Source: an uncultured bacterium (GTDB lineage: Bacteria; Cyanobacteriota; Vampirovibrionia; Gastranaerophilales; Gastranaerophilaceae). Taken from it: 64,000 nt of DNA. The stretch spans positions 1 to 64,000 of the forward strand of contig CAMTMK010000008.1 of assembly GCA_947073645.1 (NCBI GenBank), in the 5' to 3' direction. A program made the position numbers and the translations under genes. The notes under the pieces are model-generated. The model did not search any database. It worked only from the letters and a program-made list of their open reading frames with translations, and was not told the origin of the DNA. Below are positions 26,324-34,469 of the stretch, piece by piece. Numbering within the stretch: position 1 is the first letter of the stretch; every line of letters begins with the position of its first letter.

Positions 26324-27295
26324 CTATTCAAACGTTTTAAACGTAGATTCGACATTCTTTTCAATAACTTTCTTAACAGCTTCCATTTCTGTTTGAAGCG
26401 CATCTTGTTCTGTATCAAGCTGTCTTAAACGCAATTCCAGAGTTCTATCCTGTTGTTGAATTCTTTCTGTTTTAGCGTTGATATCAGCAATTGCCTTTTC
26501 ATAAACCTGCATATCATAATTATACTGATTCATCGCATCGTTGTAAGCTGCCTCATCAGTAATTGTTTCAGTGTTCAAACTATAAGTTGCTGAAGAATCT
26601 TCATATCTTATAGACTGTGCACGTCCTGAATTATCTAAATCAACAAACGCTTTTTGAGTTTGTTCAATCTTTGTTTTTAATGATTCAGCAGTATAAGTAG
26701 GTAATTTTACTTGATTTTCCGTTGGTTTTGTCGAATCAACAGCACTATTAGCCGAAGCTGTTAAATCTTCAATTGTACCAAAATAAGTCTTACCTTGATA
26801 CTTCCAAGTGTAAATACTTTCTGATGTAGCAATTTTTTCATCAGGAAAATCTTTACAAATTTGCTCATAAGCAGCCTTTAAAGTAGAGTCAGTTGCATCA
26901 TAAGCTGATACAGCACAGTTTCCAACATAAGTAGGGATACCGTTATCATCAAGTACAACTTGAGGATTATTTTTCAAAGTCTGCACACCTGTATAAACAT
27001 CAGAATAATGATAATGAGTAATTAAATAATTATATCCGTCTGGATCATTAATCAACTCAGACATATCAGTAATTGTTTCAGAATTAAACCCGTCATTATA
27101 TGAATACTGCAATGTTGTATAATCCTGCGTGCTCGGAGCTGTGGGGACTTCCAAAGCAAGAAGTTCATTAAAAGTATTTGCACTCTGATTTGCCAAAGCT
27201 GTACGCGCTTGGTTAACCTGCTGTCCTTCATATTCAACGTTAGTTTTTCTTGCTGTTAAGCCTAAATATCTTGCTTGTGAAGCTGCCATACCCAT
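26324..27295 (-). CDS. MG-head coiled-coil protein (323 aa), putative exported structural protein
   Basis: Begins MGMAASQARYLGLTARKTNV followed by a Gln/Asn-rich helix, and ends with a long coiled coil (RTLELRLRQLDTEQDALQTE, then KKVIEKNVESTFKTFE). The central 200 residues are a variable globular part with Tyr and Asp. I recall similar heads and tails in many proteins of this lineage but know no function. Helical ends around a variable middle recall flagellar axial proteins such as FlgL or flagellin, in which the two termini pack together. There is no Sec signal. It has an AAGGAG ribosome site. The stop codon (TAG) directly adjoins a GC-rich intergenic sequence resembling those after the genes at 28569 and 37499. 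Confidence 0.65.
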   Translation of the reverse strand: MGMAASQARYLGLTARKTNVEYEGQQVNQARTALANQSANTFNELLALEVPTAPSTQDYTTLQYSYNDGFNSETITDMSELINDPDGYNYLITHYHYSDVYTGVQTLKNNPQVVLDDNGIPTYVGNCAVSAYDATDSTLKAAYEQICKDFPDEKIATSESIYTWKYQGKTYFGTIEDLTASANSAVDSTKPTENQVKLPTYTAESLKTKIEQTQKAFVDLDNSGRAQSIRYEDSSATYSLNTETITDEAAYNDAMNQYNYDMQVYEKAIADINAKTERIQQQDRTLELRLRQLDTEQDALQTEMEAVKKVIEKNVESTFKTFE

Positions 27296-27568
27296 AAAGC
27301 TGCTCTCCTTTTATACTACCTGTTTTTGTTTTAATGATGCTTAATAAAAAGTCAACATTACTATAAAAATTATACGGTATTAAATGAAAAATATATATAC
27401 AAACCCTTGAAAAATCATACATTTAGATGATATGTAAACATTTGTTAACAATATGAATTAAAAAAGGCAATTTTTTGGGAATGAAATACTTAGTATATAC
27501 ATAAGGAATATTTAAGATATTTTCTCATCAATAGGATATACAATTTAATTTATTAAGGGAGGATCTTC

Positions 27569-27805
27569 ATGGCAATAGGAGCTGAGGATTACATTGACCA
27601 ACTGCTGGTCAAAAAATATGCAGAAGAAAAAGTTGATAATCACGAGAACATGGAATCAATGGTAGACCCGCAAAAAATGATGGATGCCATGAATGATTAT
27701 GCAAGCATGTATCGAAATATGATGAACCTTAAACAAAGGCTCAATATCGCCTGCTATGCGATTAACGCCCGCACTGCACGATATACTCGAACCCGCGCGA
27801 GATAA
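27569..27805 (+). CDS. Hypothetical small protein (78 aa)
   Basis: Unrecognised, with a strong AAGGGAGGA ribosome site and good spacing before ATG 27569. The first 55 residues are acidic and Met-rich with helical character (ESMVDPQKMMDAMNDYASMY), and the last 25 are strongly basic (NARTARYTRTRAR). There is no membrane segment. It is divergent from the MG-head gene across 273 bp, in which I see no other gene. It may be a partner of that cluster. Confidence 0.6.
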   Translation: MAIGAEDYIDQLLVKKYAEEKVDNHENMESMVDPQKMMDAMNDYASMYRNMMNLKQRLNIACYAINARTARYTRTRAR

Positions 27806-27859
27806 AAGTTTTCTGTTCAAACTTTTTGATGTAAAATAACATCAGAAAGTGAGAACAAA

Positions 27860-28414
27860 ATGGTGGGAAAAATCATCCTGGCTTCTTCTTCTCCCAGAAG
27901 AGCCGACATTATGAAAAGGACAAAAATTAAATTTGAAATCATGCCGTCCCCGTACGTTGAAGAACATACGACGACGGCTTTTTCTTATGAATTTATAGAA
28001 AATCTGGCATACAATAAAGCAAAAGCTGTTGTTGTGAAAGAACCGTCGCTTGTAATCGGTGCTGATACAGTTGTTGTCTTAGATAACGAAATTCTAGGCA
28101 AACCTGACGGGGTTCAGGGTGCATTTGAGATGTTAAAGAAACTGTCGGGCAAAACTCATCAAGTTGTAACAAGCATTGTTGTAATAAATTCCGAAACAGG
28201 AGAAGTTAAAAAGAATTCAACAACAAGCCATGTAACTTTTGAAAACCTCACAGATGAGCAAATAAATTATTATATAGATAATTTTAAACCCTTTGACAAA
28301 GCCGGCTCATACGGCATACAAGAAATGCCCGAAGGATATATTAAATCCTACACTGGGGATTTGGAAAATATCATCGGGATGAGTTCAAAATCATTAATGG
28401 AATTGTTAAAATAA
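27860..28414 (+). CDS. maf: Maf family nucleotide pyrophosphatase
   Basis: A 184-residue Maf/YhdE-type protein. Family members hydrolyse non-canonical or modified NTPs and are linked to septum inhibition. Visible motifs: ILASSSPRRADIM (phosphate binding, residues 6-18), SPYVEE, VIGADTVVVLDNEILGKP with the catalytic Asp, and FDKAGSYGIQE near the C-terminus. The ribosome site is GTGAG before ATG 27860. It stands 54 bp after the 78-aa gene. Which nucleotide is preferred (dTTP/UTP, m7GTP or other) cannot be read confidently. Confidence 0.95.
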   Translation: MVGKIILASSSPRRADIMKRTKIKFEIMPSPYVEEHTTTAFSYEFIENLAYNKAKAVVVKEPSLVIGADTVVVLDNEILGKPDGVQGAFEMLKKLSGKTHQVVTSIVVINSETGEVKKNSTTSHVTFENLTDEQINYYIDNFKPFDKAGSYGIQEMPEGYIKSYTGDLENIIGMSSKSLMELLK

Positions 28415-28419
28415 GAACA

Positions 28420-28441
28420 CGGCGAGGTTTTCACCTCGCCG
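28420..28441. other. Strong GC hairpin after maf
   Basis: CGGCGAGG, a 6-nt loop and CCTCGCCG form an 8-bp GC-rich stem 6 nt after the maf stop. It is followed by ACAAAAAG, then by a second weaker hairpin (CAAAAA/TTTTTG) and TTTATT. It may act as an atypical terminator. Confidence 0.5.
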
Positions 28442-28490
28442 ACAAAAAGATTCGATTTTTGTTTATTCCCGCAGGAATGTCTTACTCGTT

Positions 28491-28571
28491 CGCGTTTAAC
28501 GGGTCTACGGCTCTGCTCATCTTGTTCAACACAAGCTGACACCAGCCTCCGCCCTCAGCTCACTCGCGCTA
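28491..28571 (-). repeat. Intergenic repeat copy A starting at a stop codon
   Basis: Shares CGC(G/A)TTTAACGGGTCT (28491-28506) and CGCCCTCAGCTC (28550-28561) with the sequence at 37434-37501. In both, the CTA at the right end is the minus-strand stop codon (TAG). Its GC content is well above the surroundings, and the middle differs between copies. Confidence 0.55.
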
Positions 28572-29282
28572 TTTGCCGTATAATACAGCTTTTGCTGCAG
28601 ATGATGCAGGAAGTACTGTTTGGTTATAGAATACTACAGGATAAATATCTGTAGGATTTGAAACCGTACAAGTTTGACCAGAAGTTGTACCATCACAAGC
28701 AACAACTTTGTTTGGGCCTTTTGTTCCGTTTACATCAATTACACCGTAACAAGGAGCATCAGCTACCCCTGAAGCATCATCTTTAATACAACCTTTTGCA
28801 TCAGCAGCTTTATATGAAAACATTATTCCGTCATTAAAAAACAAAAATGTATCAGGTGCTATTGCACTAGCTGCATCTGTACAAGTTTCCTCGCCAGAAG
28901 TTTCATCTTTTGTACAAGTTTCAGCTTTAACTGCAGCAATTTTTGTTTTTGCGGCATCATCATAACCACTTTCTGCAACAGTAGCAGCTTTAACAATATT
29001 CATTCTTGAATTTAAAATACTTCCAACAGAATCACCATCTTTACCTTTGTCAGTTTTACCAGCTGTACCTTCAACTGTGTCGGCAAAGTTTCCGCCATCT
29101 AATGCAACATTCAATGTGATAGCTTGTCCTAATGCTGACAACGCCTTTTTATATGCTGCTTTATATTGTGCACCTTGTGTAGAGTTCATCAATGTCGGCA
29201 TTGTCATTGCAGCTACAACACCAATAATACCAAGTGTAATTAACACCTCAGCCAAAGTAAATGCGTTGAAACGTTTTGTCAT
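28569..29282 (-). CDS. Type IV pilin-like / pseudopilin, paralogue of the 8545 gene
   Basis: A 237-residue prepilin, starting at ATG 29282 with an AAAGGTG ribosome site identical to that of the 8545 pilin. The leader MTKRFNA is cleaved before FTLAEVLITLGIIGVVAAM. Residues 1-62 and the C-terminal 60 residues match the 8545 pilin closely (KGPNKVVACDG, SNPTDIYPV, YNQTVLP, AVLYGK). The central region (about 63-150) is different and longer, with an extra Cys pair (ETCTKDETSGEETC). Silent third-base differences show that the pair is old and held by selection. The stop TAG runs directly into an intergenic repeat. Confidence 0.92.
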   Translation of the reverse strand: MTKRFNAFTLAEVLITLGIIGVVAAMTMPTLMNSTQGAQYKAAYKKALSALGQAITLNVALDGGNFADTVEGTAGKTDKGKDGDSVGSILNSRMNIVKAATVAESGYDDAAKTKIAAVKAETCTKDETSGEETCTDAASAIAPDTFLFFNDGIMFSYKAADAKGCIKDDASGVADAPCYGVIDVNGTKGPNKVVACDGTTSGQTCTVSNPTDIYPVVFYNQTVLPASSAAKAVLYGK

Positions 29283-29362
29283 AATCTTTTCACCTTTCTT
29301 TTTAAAATAACCTTTCAAAAACTATCCTTACAAATCCTCTATGTTTCTATATGTATAAATCA

Positions 29363-29379
29363 TAGTTTTTGAAAAACTA
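29363..29379. promoter_or_regulatory. Palindrome in pilin 5' leader
   Basis: TAGTTTTTGAAAAACTA is a perfect 17-bp dyad located just downstream of the expected transcription start of the 28569 pilin gene. It may be an operator or a leader hairpin. Confidence 0.35.
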
Positions 29380-29393
29380 ATACTTGTACATGC

Positions 29394-29422
29394 AGTTTAA
29401 ACTATTTTTACGAGTTTGTCAA
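29394..29422 (-). promoter_or_regulatory. Strong sigma70 promoter of second pseudopilin
   Basis: On the minus strand: TTGACA (29422-29417), a 17-bp spacer and TAAACT (29399-29394). The layout matches the promoter of the 8545 pilin, and the leader is about 105 nt. Confidence 0.78.
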
Positions 29423-29511
29423 GGGGTAGTACGAGATTAACTCACAATTAAGACACAAAATAATGATAATATCACTTAATTCTAAAAAAAAACAAAGGTA
29501 ATATAATAGTT

Positions 29512-29835
29512 ATGGATAATAAGAAACTATTAGGCAAAAGAATAAAAGAACTTAGAAAGCACAAAGGATTGACGCAAGAACAGCTATCAGAAATGCTTGA
29601 AATTGAACCCGGCTCACTTTCAGGGATTGAGTCAGGCAGATTTTTCCCGTCACTCCACAATCTTGACAGAATGTCATCAATACTTGGTGTTGAACTTGTT
29701 GAGTTCTTTAAATTCTCTACAGTAGATATACCTCAAGACCTTGATAAAGAGCTTGAGAATATTATCAAAAATCAAAACAGCCAAAATAAAGCCTTGATTT
29801 ACAAAATCTTAAAATCTGCATTTTCGGTAATTTAG
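29512..29835 (+). CDS. XRE-family helix-turn-helix regulator
   Basis: A 107-residue DNA-binding protein. Residues 6-60 form a Cro/C1-type HTH ([20 protein letters not shown], then [14 protein letters not shown] as the recognition helix and flank). The C-terminal 45 residues are helical and probably dimerise. A TATAAT box (29502-29507) lies 4 nt before the ATG and no ribosome site is well placed, so it may be leaderless. It is divergent from the pilin gene at 28569 and could regulate it. The end overlaps the convergent SEC-C gene by 4 bp. Confidence 0.9.
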   Translation: MDNKKLLGKRIKELRKHKGLTQEQLSEMLEIEPGSLSGIESGRFFPSLHNLDRMSSILGVELVEFFKFSTVDIPQDLDKELENIIKNQNSQNKALIYKILKSAFSVI

Positions 29836-31103
29836 AGATTTGCTCCGCAGCATTTTTTGAATTTTTTACCGCTTCCGCAAGGGCAAGGGTCATTTCTGCC
29901 GACTTTGCTTAAATCAATACCCTCTAAAGACGGTTTTTCAATATCTTCTTCTATAATACCTAAAGTTTTTGAAAACGCTTTTGACTTATACAAAACTGTA
30001 GTTGATGAGAAAATTTTGTTTTCCAAATATCTTGATTTATACGTTTCCAAAAGCTCATCAAGCGTATATTTTGTATCAAGTAATTTATTTACAACATCCA
30101 TAAAGTTTTCGTGGCGTTCTGCAATTTTTTTGATTATATTTGCAGAGAATTTATCATTATTTAAGAAAAATTCTACACAAGCCTTTGCATTTTCTACTTT
30201 TTCAGGATTTTCAATAATTTTGTTGAATGTTTCAAAGAAAGGTACTGCATATAGCCCCAATTCTTTATCAAAAATAATACCTACATCGTATACATCTTTA
30301 TGAGAAGAAAATCCACCCAAAGAATTTTCCAAGAAGTTATCATAAGAGTTATTAAATTCACTTACATTGAAGAACTTATACTCATCCAAAGTTTGAATTT
30401 TATCGCTTATATCAACTTTTTCTCCACCCTCTGCAAAATCGTTAAAAGCTCCAATCAAATCATCCGCAAAACGGTTAGTTGTAACAACTTCATCAGTTTT
30501 GAAAAAGTCAGTGAATTTTTTATAAATAGATTTAATTTCTTTTTCGATTTCTTTCTGTTTTTCAGGGTTATCCAGATAAACAAGTTCAGGGTTTTGAATA
30601 ATTTTTGCAACAGAATATCTCAAAGCATCATCACGTCTTGAAGATGGTAAAACTCCTGAAATTTCAAGCAAATAATATGCATCTTCAAATTTAAAAATTC
30701 TAGCAACAACATACTGACCTGCACCTATACCACGGAACGAAGTCATTTTAACAAGAGATAAAGCATTATAAGTTCTTTCGTTAATTATATTATTTAACTC
30801 AAAACCATTTTGCAAAACTCTTTTAATTTCAAATATTGAAGAAATTGAATTCATCAAAGCTTTTATAATCTTTTTAGAAGATGCAGGAACTTTTTTTGTA
30901 TTTTCTAAATACAAAGTCAAAATACTTTTATTATCCAAATTCCTTTCAAAGATATAAGTAAAACAAGCAGATTGAAGGTTCGTGTTACCAATAGTTTTCA
31001 AATATTCTTCAAAATCCGGTTTTACTCTTTCATCGTTTTGAATAAATACTGCCAAGTCTTTTATAACATCATTAATTTCTTTCAAGTCTTCTAAAATAAG
31101 CAT
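29832..31103 (-). CDS. SEC-C motif protein of unknown function
   Basis: A 423-residue cytoplasmic protein ending in a SEC-C zinc motif ([19 protein letters not shown]), the metal-binding tail found in SecA and many unrelated proteins. The preceding 395 residues are helical and rich in Lys, Asn and Phe, and I recognise no domain in them. SEC-C often mediates interaction with ribosomes or SecB-like partners, so a translation or protein quality role is possible. Ribosome site GGAG before ATG 31103. Confidence 0.75.
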   Translation of the reverse strand: MLILEDLKEINDVIKDLAVFIQNDERVKPDFEEYLKTIGNTNLQSACFTYIFERNLDNKSILTLYLENTKKVPASSKKIIKALMNSISSIFEIKRVLQNGFELNNIINERTYNALSLVKMTSFRGIGAGQYVVARIFKFEDAYYLLEISGVLPSSRRDDALRYSVAKIIQNPELVYLDNPEKQKEIEKEIKSIYKKFTDFFKTDEVVTTNRFADDLIGAFNDFAEGGEKVDISDKIQTLDEYKFFNVSEFNNSYDNFLENSLGGFSSHKDVYDVGIIFDKELGLYAVPFFETFNKIIENPEKVENAKACVEFFLNNDKFSANIIKKIAERHENFMDVVNKLLDTKYTLDELLETYKSRYLENKIFSSTTVLYKSKAFSKTLGIIEEDIEKPSLEGIDLSKVGRNDPCPCGSGKKFKKCCGANL

Positions 31104-31172
31104 TATAACTCTCCTCTTTAATTCAAAGATACTTTAAAAAATTTTAAAACTCAATACTATAACAGGTTAATA

Positions 31173-32249
31173 TTATGGTTTACGAACAAGGTTTGTTTCA
31201 AAATCATACTCGCACTCAGAGCACATTTTTCTTGCGATTTCCGTATCTGTGCGAGCACCTTGAGCATCACCGGTCAATGCCCTTGCCCTGCCTCTGTTAA
31301 AATAAATTTCATCAGGTGCAAACGCTGTATCTTGACGATTTTTATAAGTATTAACTAACTCATTATATATACCAAGAGCCTGATTATATTTTTTATTTTT
31401 CATTAAATAATTTGCTTTTTCTGCCATGATAAATTGTTGTTCAATCTTTTTATCACGTCTTGCGATTTCAGCATCAAATTCGTTAATCATCAAATCAAAC
31501 GGAAAATAATAAGTTTTGACACCTAAAATATCCATATTAAAAACATTCGACATGCTGTAATCATTAGCTAATTTATAATCAGCAGCAGCCTCTTCATATT
31601 TACCAAGTTTAAATTTAGCATAAGCTCTCTGTGCATATACATCAGGAGAAATAGGGATAAATTTAGAATATACATCAGCTGATTTCACCGCTTTATCATA
31701 CTTTTCTGCAGAAACTTGATTATCTATAACCATAGGCATCAATGCATAATAAAGAAATGCAATCATCATAACAGCCATAACATAAATACTTTTTTTAGGA
31801 GTTTTTCTGTACTTTTCATAAGCTTCAGGTTCTATATTATATATATTTGGTAAAAACTTAACTTTTTGAAAAGTCCCGACATATCTTGTCAGATAATTTT
31901 CATACAAATAATTAACTGCAATATATGTTAAATAAAGCATTATAAGCGGAATAATACAAAGAGTTAAAGCCAATACAAAAAACGGAAGCTTAATAAGCTT
32001 CAAAAAGCATGGAAACATAAATAAATAAACATACAAAATAATTTCCGCACCAACAAGACAATTCATCACAGTTGTAAATTTCCTGTAAACGGCATTAATC
32101 TGTGTCATTTTCTCTTTTGGAAGCTTCACTGAATATTTATACCCGATACTTCTCATAACACCTGAAAGTACCGTACATCCTTTATCAATATAATAATTAC
32201 AGTATTGCGAATTTAAAAATATACTTTTTCTAAAATCATTCATATCCAT
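31173..32249 (-). CDS. TPR-containing membrane protein
   Basis: A 358-residue protein with three hydrophobic segments in the first half (about residues 62-80, 86-115 and 154-172). A soluble C-terminal half has TPR-like repeats (AYAKFKLGKYEEAAADYKLA, KANYLMKNKKYNQALGIYNE, YFNRGRARALTGDAQGARTD). It is probably an inner-membrane scaffold, and no specific family is recognised. There is no Shine-Dalgarno site; TGATAATAT ends 6 nt before ATG 32249 (minus strand), another leaderless candidate. Confidence 0.7.
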   Translation of the reverse strand: MDMNDFRKSIFLNSQYCNYYIDKGCTVLSGVMRSIGYKYSVKLPKEKMTQINAVYRKFTTVMNCLVGAEIILYVYLFMFPCFLKLIKLPFFVLALTLCIIPLIMLYLTYIAVNYLYENYLTRYVGTFQKVKFLPNIYNIEPEAYEKYRKTPKKSIYVMAVMMIAFLYYALMPMVIDNQVSAEKYDKAVKSADVYSKFIPISPDVYAQRAYAKFKLGKYEEAAADYKLANDYSMSNVFNMDILGVKTYYFPFDLMINEFDAEIARRDKKIEQQFIMAEKANYLMKNKKYNQALGIYNELVNTYKNRQDTAFAPDEIYFNRGRARALTGDAQGARTDTEIARKMCSECEYDFETNLVRKP

Positions 32250-32308
32250 AAACTAATATTATCATTTTAATAAAGAAATTGCAAACATACTTGCAAAAAA
32301 TTTTGAGA

Positions 32309-32317
32309 TGATATAAT
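32309..32317 (+). promoter_or_regulatory. Extended -10 promoter of the tRNA-Pro region
   Basis: TGATATAAT at 32309-32317 would start transcription near 32324, just upstream of the first interrupted tRNA head, so the precursor would include the head elements and both tRNA-Pro genes. Confidence 0.55.
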
Positions 32318-32344
32318 AATAGTACAGTAGATTGACAAACAAAT

Positions 32345-32419
32345 CGGGACGTGGCACTCTGCCGAGAAAAACAATTAAGTATTGTTTTTCGAGAGGGACT
32401 TGGTAGCGTAGCTGCCAAG
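32345..32419 (+). repeat. Interrupted tRNA-Pro(GGG) head element, copy 1
   Basis: Holds the first 11 nt of the downstream tRNA (CGGGACGTGGC, 32345-32355), then a 43-nt insert with a 10-bp hairpin (32366-32375 with 32381-32390, loop TAAGT), then the tRNA D-arm 11-mer CTTGGTAGCGT (32399-32409). The D-arm part folds into a second 9-bp hairpin (32399-32419, loop GTA). Copy 2 lies exactly 200 bp downstream. Confidence 0.65.
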
Positions 32420-32446
32420 CGTGACAAGTTCCAATATAAATCAAAT

Positions 32447-32520
32447 CGGGACGTGGCGCAGCTTGGTAGCGTGCTACCTTGGGGTGGTAGAGGTCGCAGG
32501 TTCAAATCCTGTCGTTCCGA
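32447..32520 (+). tRNA. tRNA-Pro (GGG)
   Basis: A full cloverleaf: acceptor CGGGACG/CGTTCCG, D-stem GCGC/GCGT, anticodon stem CTACC/GGTAG with loop TTGGGGT (anticodon GGG), T-loop TTCAAAT, discriminator A. No CCA is encoded. Confidence 0.93.
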
Positions 32521-32544
32521 TTTTTTAAAATCAAATATAATCAT

Positions 32545-32625
32545 CGGGATGTAGCACTCTGCCGAAAAAATCGATTAAGTATCGATTTTTGAGAGGGGTA
32601 GCGCACCTGAGCAAAACGTAAGTTT
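32545..32625 (+). repeat. Interrupted tRNA-Pro(CGG) head element, copy 2
   Basis: Starts with the first 11 nt of the following tRNA (CGGGATGTAGC, 32545-32555). The insert has a 10-bp hairpin (32566-32575 with 32581-32590, loop TAAGT), and the D-arm 11-mer GGTAGCGCACC follows (32597-32607). A second hairpin, GCAAAAC/GTTTTGC, follows at 32611-32628. Compared with copy 1, three stem pairs differ and all remain paired. Confidence 0.65.
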
Positions 32626-32647
32626 TGCGAAGTAATTGAATAGTCAT

Positions 32648-32721
32648 CGGGATGTAGCGCAGTCTGGTAGCGCACCGTGTTCGGGTCGCGGGGGTCGCAA
32701 GTTCGAATCTTGTCATCCCGA
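32648..32721 (+). tRNA. tRNA-Pro (CGG)
   Basis: A full cloverleaf: acceptor CGGGATG/CATCCCG, anticodon stem CCGTG/CGCGG with loop TTCGGGT (anticodon CGG), T-loop TTCGAAT, discriminator A. It is followed by a run of T residues. Confidence 0.93.
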
Positions 32722-32826
32722 TTTTTTTATTTCTCCCTCAAGTCTATGATTTTTCTTGAAATCATTTGAACTTTTAGACAAATAGTTGTATAATTTTCAA
32801 GTGACTATTAATAAGAGGTTGTATAT

Positions 32827-34149
32827 ATGAAATTACACATGCAAATTTTGATCGCATTAGGTCTTGGAATTAAACGCAACTGGCATATTTTCTTCGGGAT
32901 TATTCTAGGTATTCTTGTCGGAATATTTTTACACGGCAGAGAATTCCCAATTGTTGCAACAGTTTTAACATTTATCGGACAAGTATTTATCAGACTTATT
33001 CAAATGGTTGTAATACCTTTGGTAGTTTCAGCTATCATAATCGGGATTACAAGCATAGGAGATAACAAACAGTTAGGTAAATTCGGAACTAAAATGGTTC
33101 TGTATTACGGTATTATAACAGCAGCAGCAGTATCTATAGGAGCTGCACTGGCATTAATATTTAAACCTGGTATTGGCGCAGCACATTACATTACTGCAAA
33201 TGCAGCAAGCGAAGTTCAGGCATCAGTTGCCACAGCAATGGCTCAACAGCAAGGTAATATTTTAAATATATTCTTAGGATTTATCCCAAGTAACCCGATT
33301 GCATCATTTGCTTCCGGAAATATGGTTTCAATTATCGTATTTGTAGTTCTGTTTGCAATTGCTCTTGCTAAAGTTGGCGATGTAAACAGACCTATCGTAT
33401 CATTCTTTGAATCTGTATTCGCTGCAACCATGAAAATTACAGATTGGATTATGTATTTCGCAGCACCAGGTGTATTTGCATTGACAGCTAGCGCTGTTTC
33501 AAGCTTTGGTATTGATATTTTTGCAAGTATTTCTAAATATTTATTAGTATTATTTATTGGATTTATGCTGCAATTATGTGTTGTTTATCCATTATTCTTG
33601 AAATTTTTCTCAAAAGTAAACATTGGTATGTTATATTCTGCAATTGCAGAAGCTATGATGGTAGCATTCGGAACTGCAAGTTCTTCAGCTACTTTACCTT
33701 TAACAATTGCATGTTGTGAAAAAAGAGGTATTTCTCATAAAATCTCAAGCTTCGTATTACCGTTGGGTGCTACATTAAACATGGACGGTACAGCATTATT
33801 GCAAACTGTTGCAGTAATCTTCTTAGCACAGGCTTATGATGTAACATTAACACCATTCTTAATTATTCAAATCGCATTATTGGCAATTGTATCATCTTCA
33901 ACTTGTGCAGGTATTCCTGGCGCAGGCTTAATTACTATTGCCTTAATTCTTAACGGCATGGGTCTAAGCCCTGAACAACTCGTTGTAGGCTTTGCTTTCT
34001 TATTCACTATCGAAAGAGTTACAGACATGATGAGAACATTGGTAAACGTAGCATCAGACGCTGTAGTTGCAGCTGCAATTGCAGATAATGAAAATGAAAT
34101 AAATTATGATTTATTAAATAACCCGCAGGCCTATGAGGATATTGCATAA
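32827..34149 (+). CDS. Dicarboxylate/amino acid:cation symporter (DAACS family)
   Basis: A 440-residue secondary transporter of the GltP/DctA type that imports glutamate, aspartate or C4-dicarboxylates with Na+ or H+. It has about eight membrane helices and two re-entrant loops, with the Ser-rich loop FGTASSSATLPLT and the cation/substrate motif ATLNMDGTALLQ. The last core helix carries DMMRTLVNVASDAV, where Asp and Arg bind substrate. Ribosome site AAGAGG before ATG 32827. It shares a TAATG overlap with the small exported protein that follows. Confidence 0.93.
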   Translation: MKLHMQILIALGLGIKRNWHIFFGIILGILVGIFLHGREFPIVATVLTFIGQVFIRLIQMVVIPLVVSAIIIGITSIGDNKQLGKFGTKMVLYYGIITAAAVSIGAALALIFKPGIGAAHYITANAASEVQASVATAMAQQQGNILNIFLGFIPSNPIASFASGNMVSIIVFVVLFAIALAKVGDVNRPIVSFFESVFAATMKITDWIMYFAAPGVFALTASAVSSFGIDIFASISKYLLVLFIGFMLQLCVVYPLFLKFFSKVNIGMLYSAIAEAMMVAFGTASSSATLPLTIACCEKRGISHKISSFVLPLGATLNMDGTALLQTVAVIFLAQAYDVTLTPFLIIQIALLAIVSSSTCAGIPGAGLITIALILNGMGLSPEQLVVGFAFLFTIERVTDMMRTLVNVASDAVVAAAIADNENEINYDLLNNPQAYEDIA

Positions 34150-34427
34150 TGAAAAAAGTTTTTGTTGTTCTTGCAGTAATAAATCTTTTCTCATTAAACT
34201 GCTACAGTACTGAACGTTATACAACCGAACAGCTTATCAGCAGAATTGAACGAGCTTCTGTAAATTTAAATACAACAAGAATGAAAAAAGCTTGGAATAC
34301 CTTATGCGAACAAGATAAAATAACATGTGCGGAAAAAAAAGATTGGTATAACAAACTGTTACTTGACACAAAAGTCCGTCAGCACGACTTATCTATAATT
34401 CGAGGCGGATTTCATATTAAATACTAA
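34149..34427 (+). CDS. Small exported protein (92 aa)
   Basis: Unrecognised. The Sec signal peptide MKKVFVVLAVINLFSLNC covers the first 18-20 residues; its Cys18 is lipobox-like (LFSLNC), but the consensus is poor. The mature part is polar with two Cys (TLCEQDKITC) that could pair. It is translationally coupled to the DAACS symporter (one-base overlap) and ends at a terminator, so it may assist transport or be an unrelated envelope protein. Confidence 0.65.
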   Translation: MKKVFVVLAVINLFSLNCYSTERYTTEQLISRIERASVNLNTTRMKKAWNTLCEQDKITCAEKKDWYNKLLLDTKVRQHDLSIIRGGFHIKY

Positions 34428-34428
34428 A

Positions 34429-34453
34429 GGCCCTTTTAAAAAGGGTCTTTTTT
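34429..34453 (+). terminator. Rho-independent terminator of symporter operon
   Basis: GGCCCTT/AAGGGTC stem with one G-T pair and a short loop, followed by six or more T residues. Confidence 0.85.
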
Positions 34454-34469
34454 ATGCTACATTAAGAAT

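Noticed and set aside
5494..27490. Shared AAAAAAGGCAATTTTTT sequence at about 5496-5512 and 27461-27477
   Set aside because: Only two copies, A/T-rich ends and unrelated contexts (after a permease gene and in a promoter region); it may be chance.
8545..29282. Recent gene conversion between the two pilin genes
   Set aside because: The shared protein ends differ at many silent positions, so there is no sign of recent DNA exchange.
32236..32716. Minus-strand frames of 60-102 codons over the tRNA-Pro region
   Set aside because: They run across two good tRNA genes and their leader hairpins, and show no ribosome site. They are chance open frames in structured RNA DNA.
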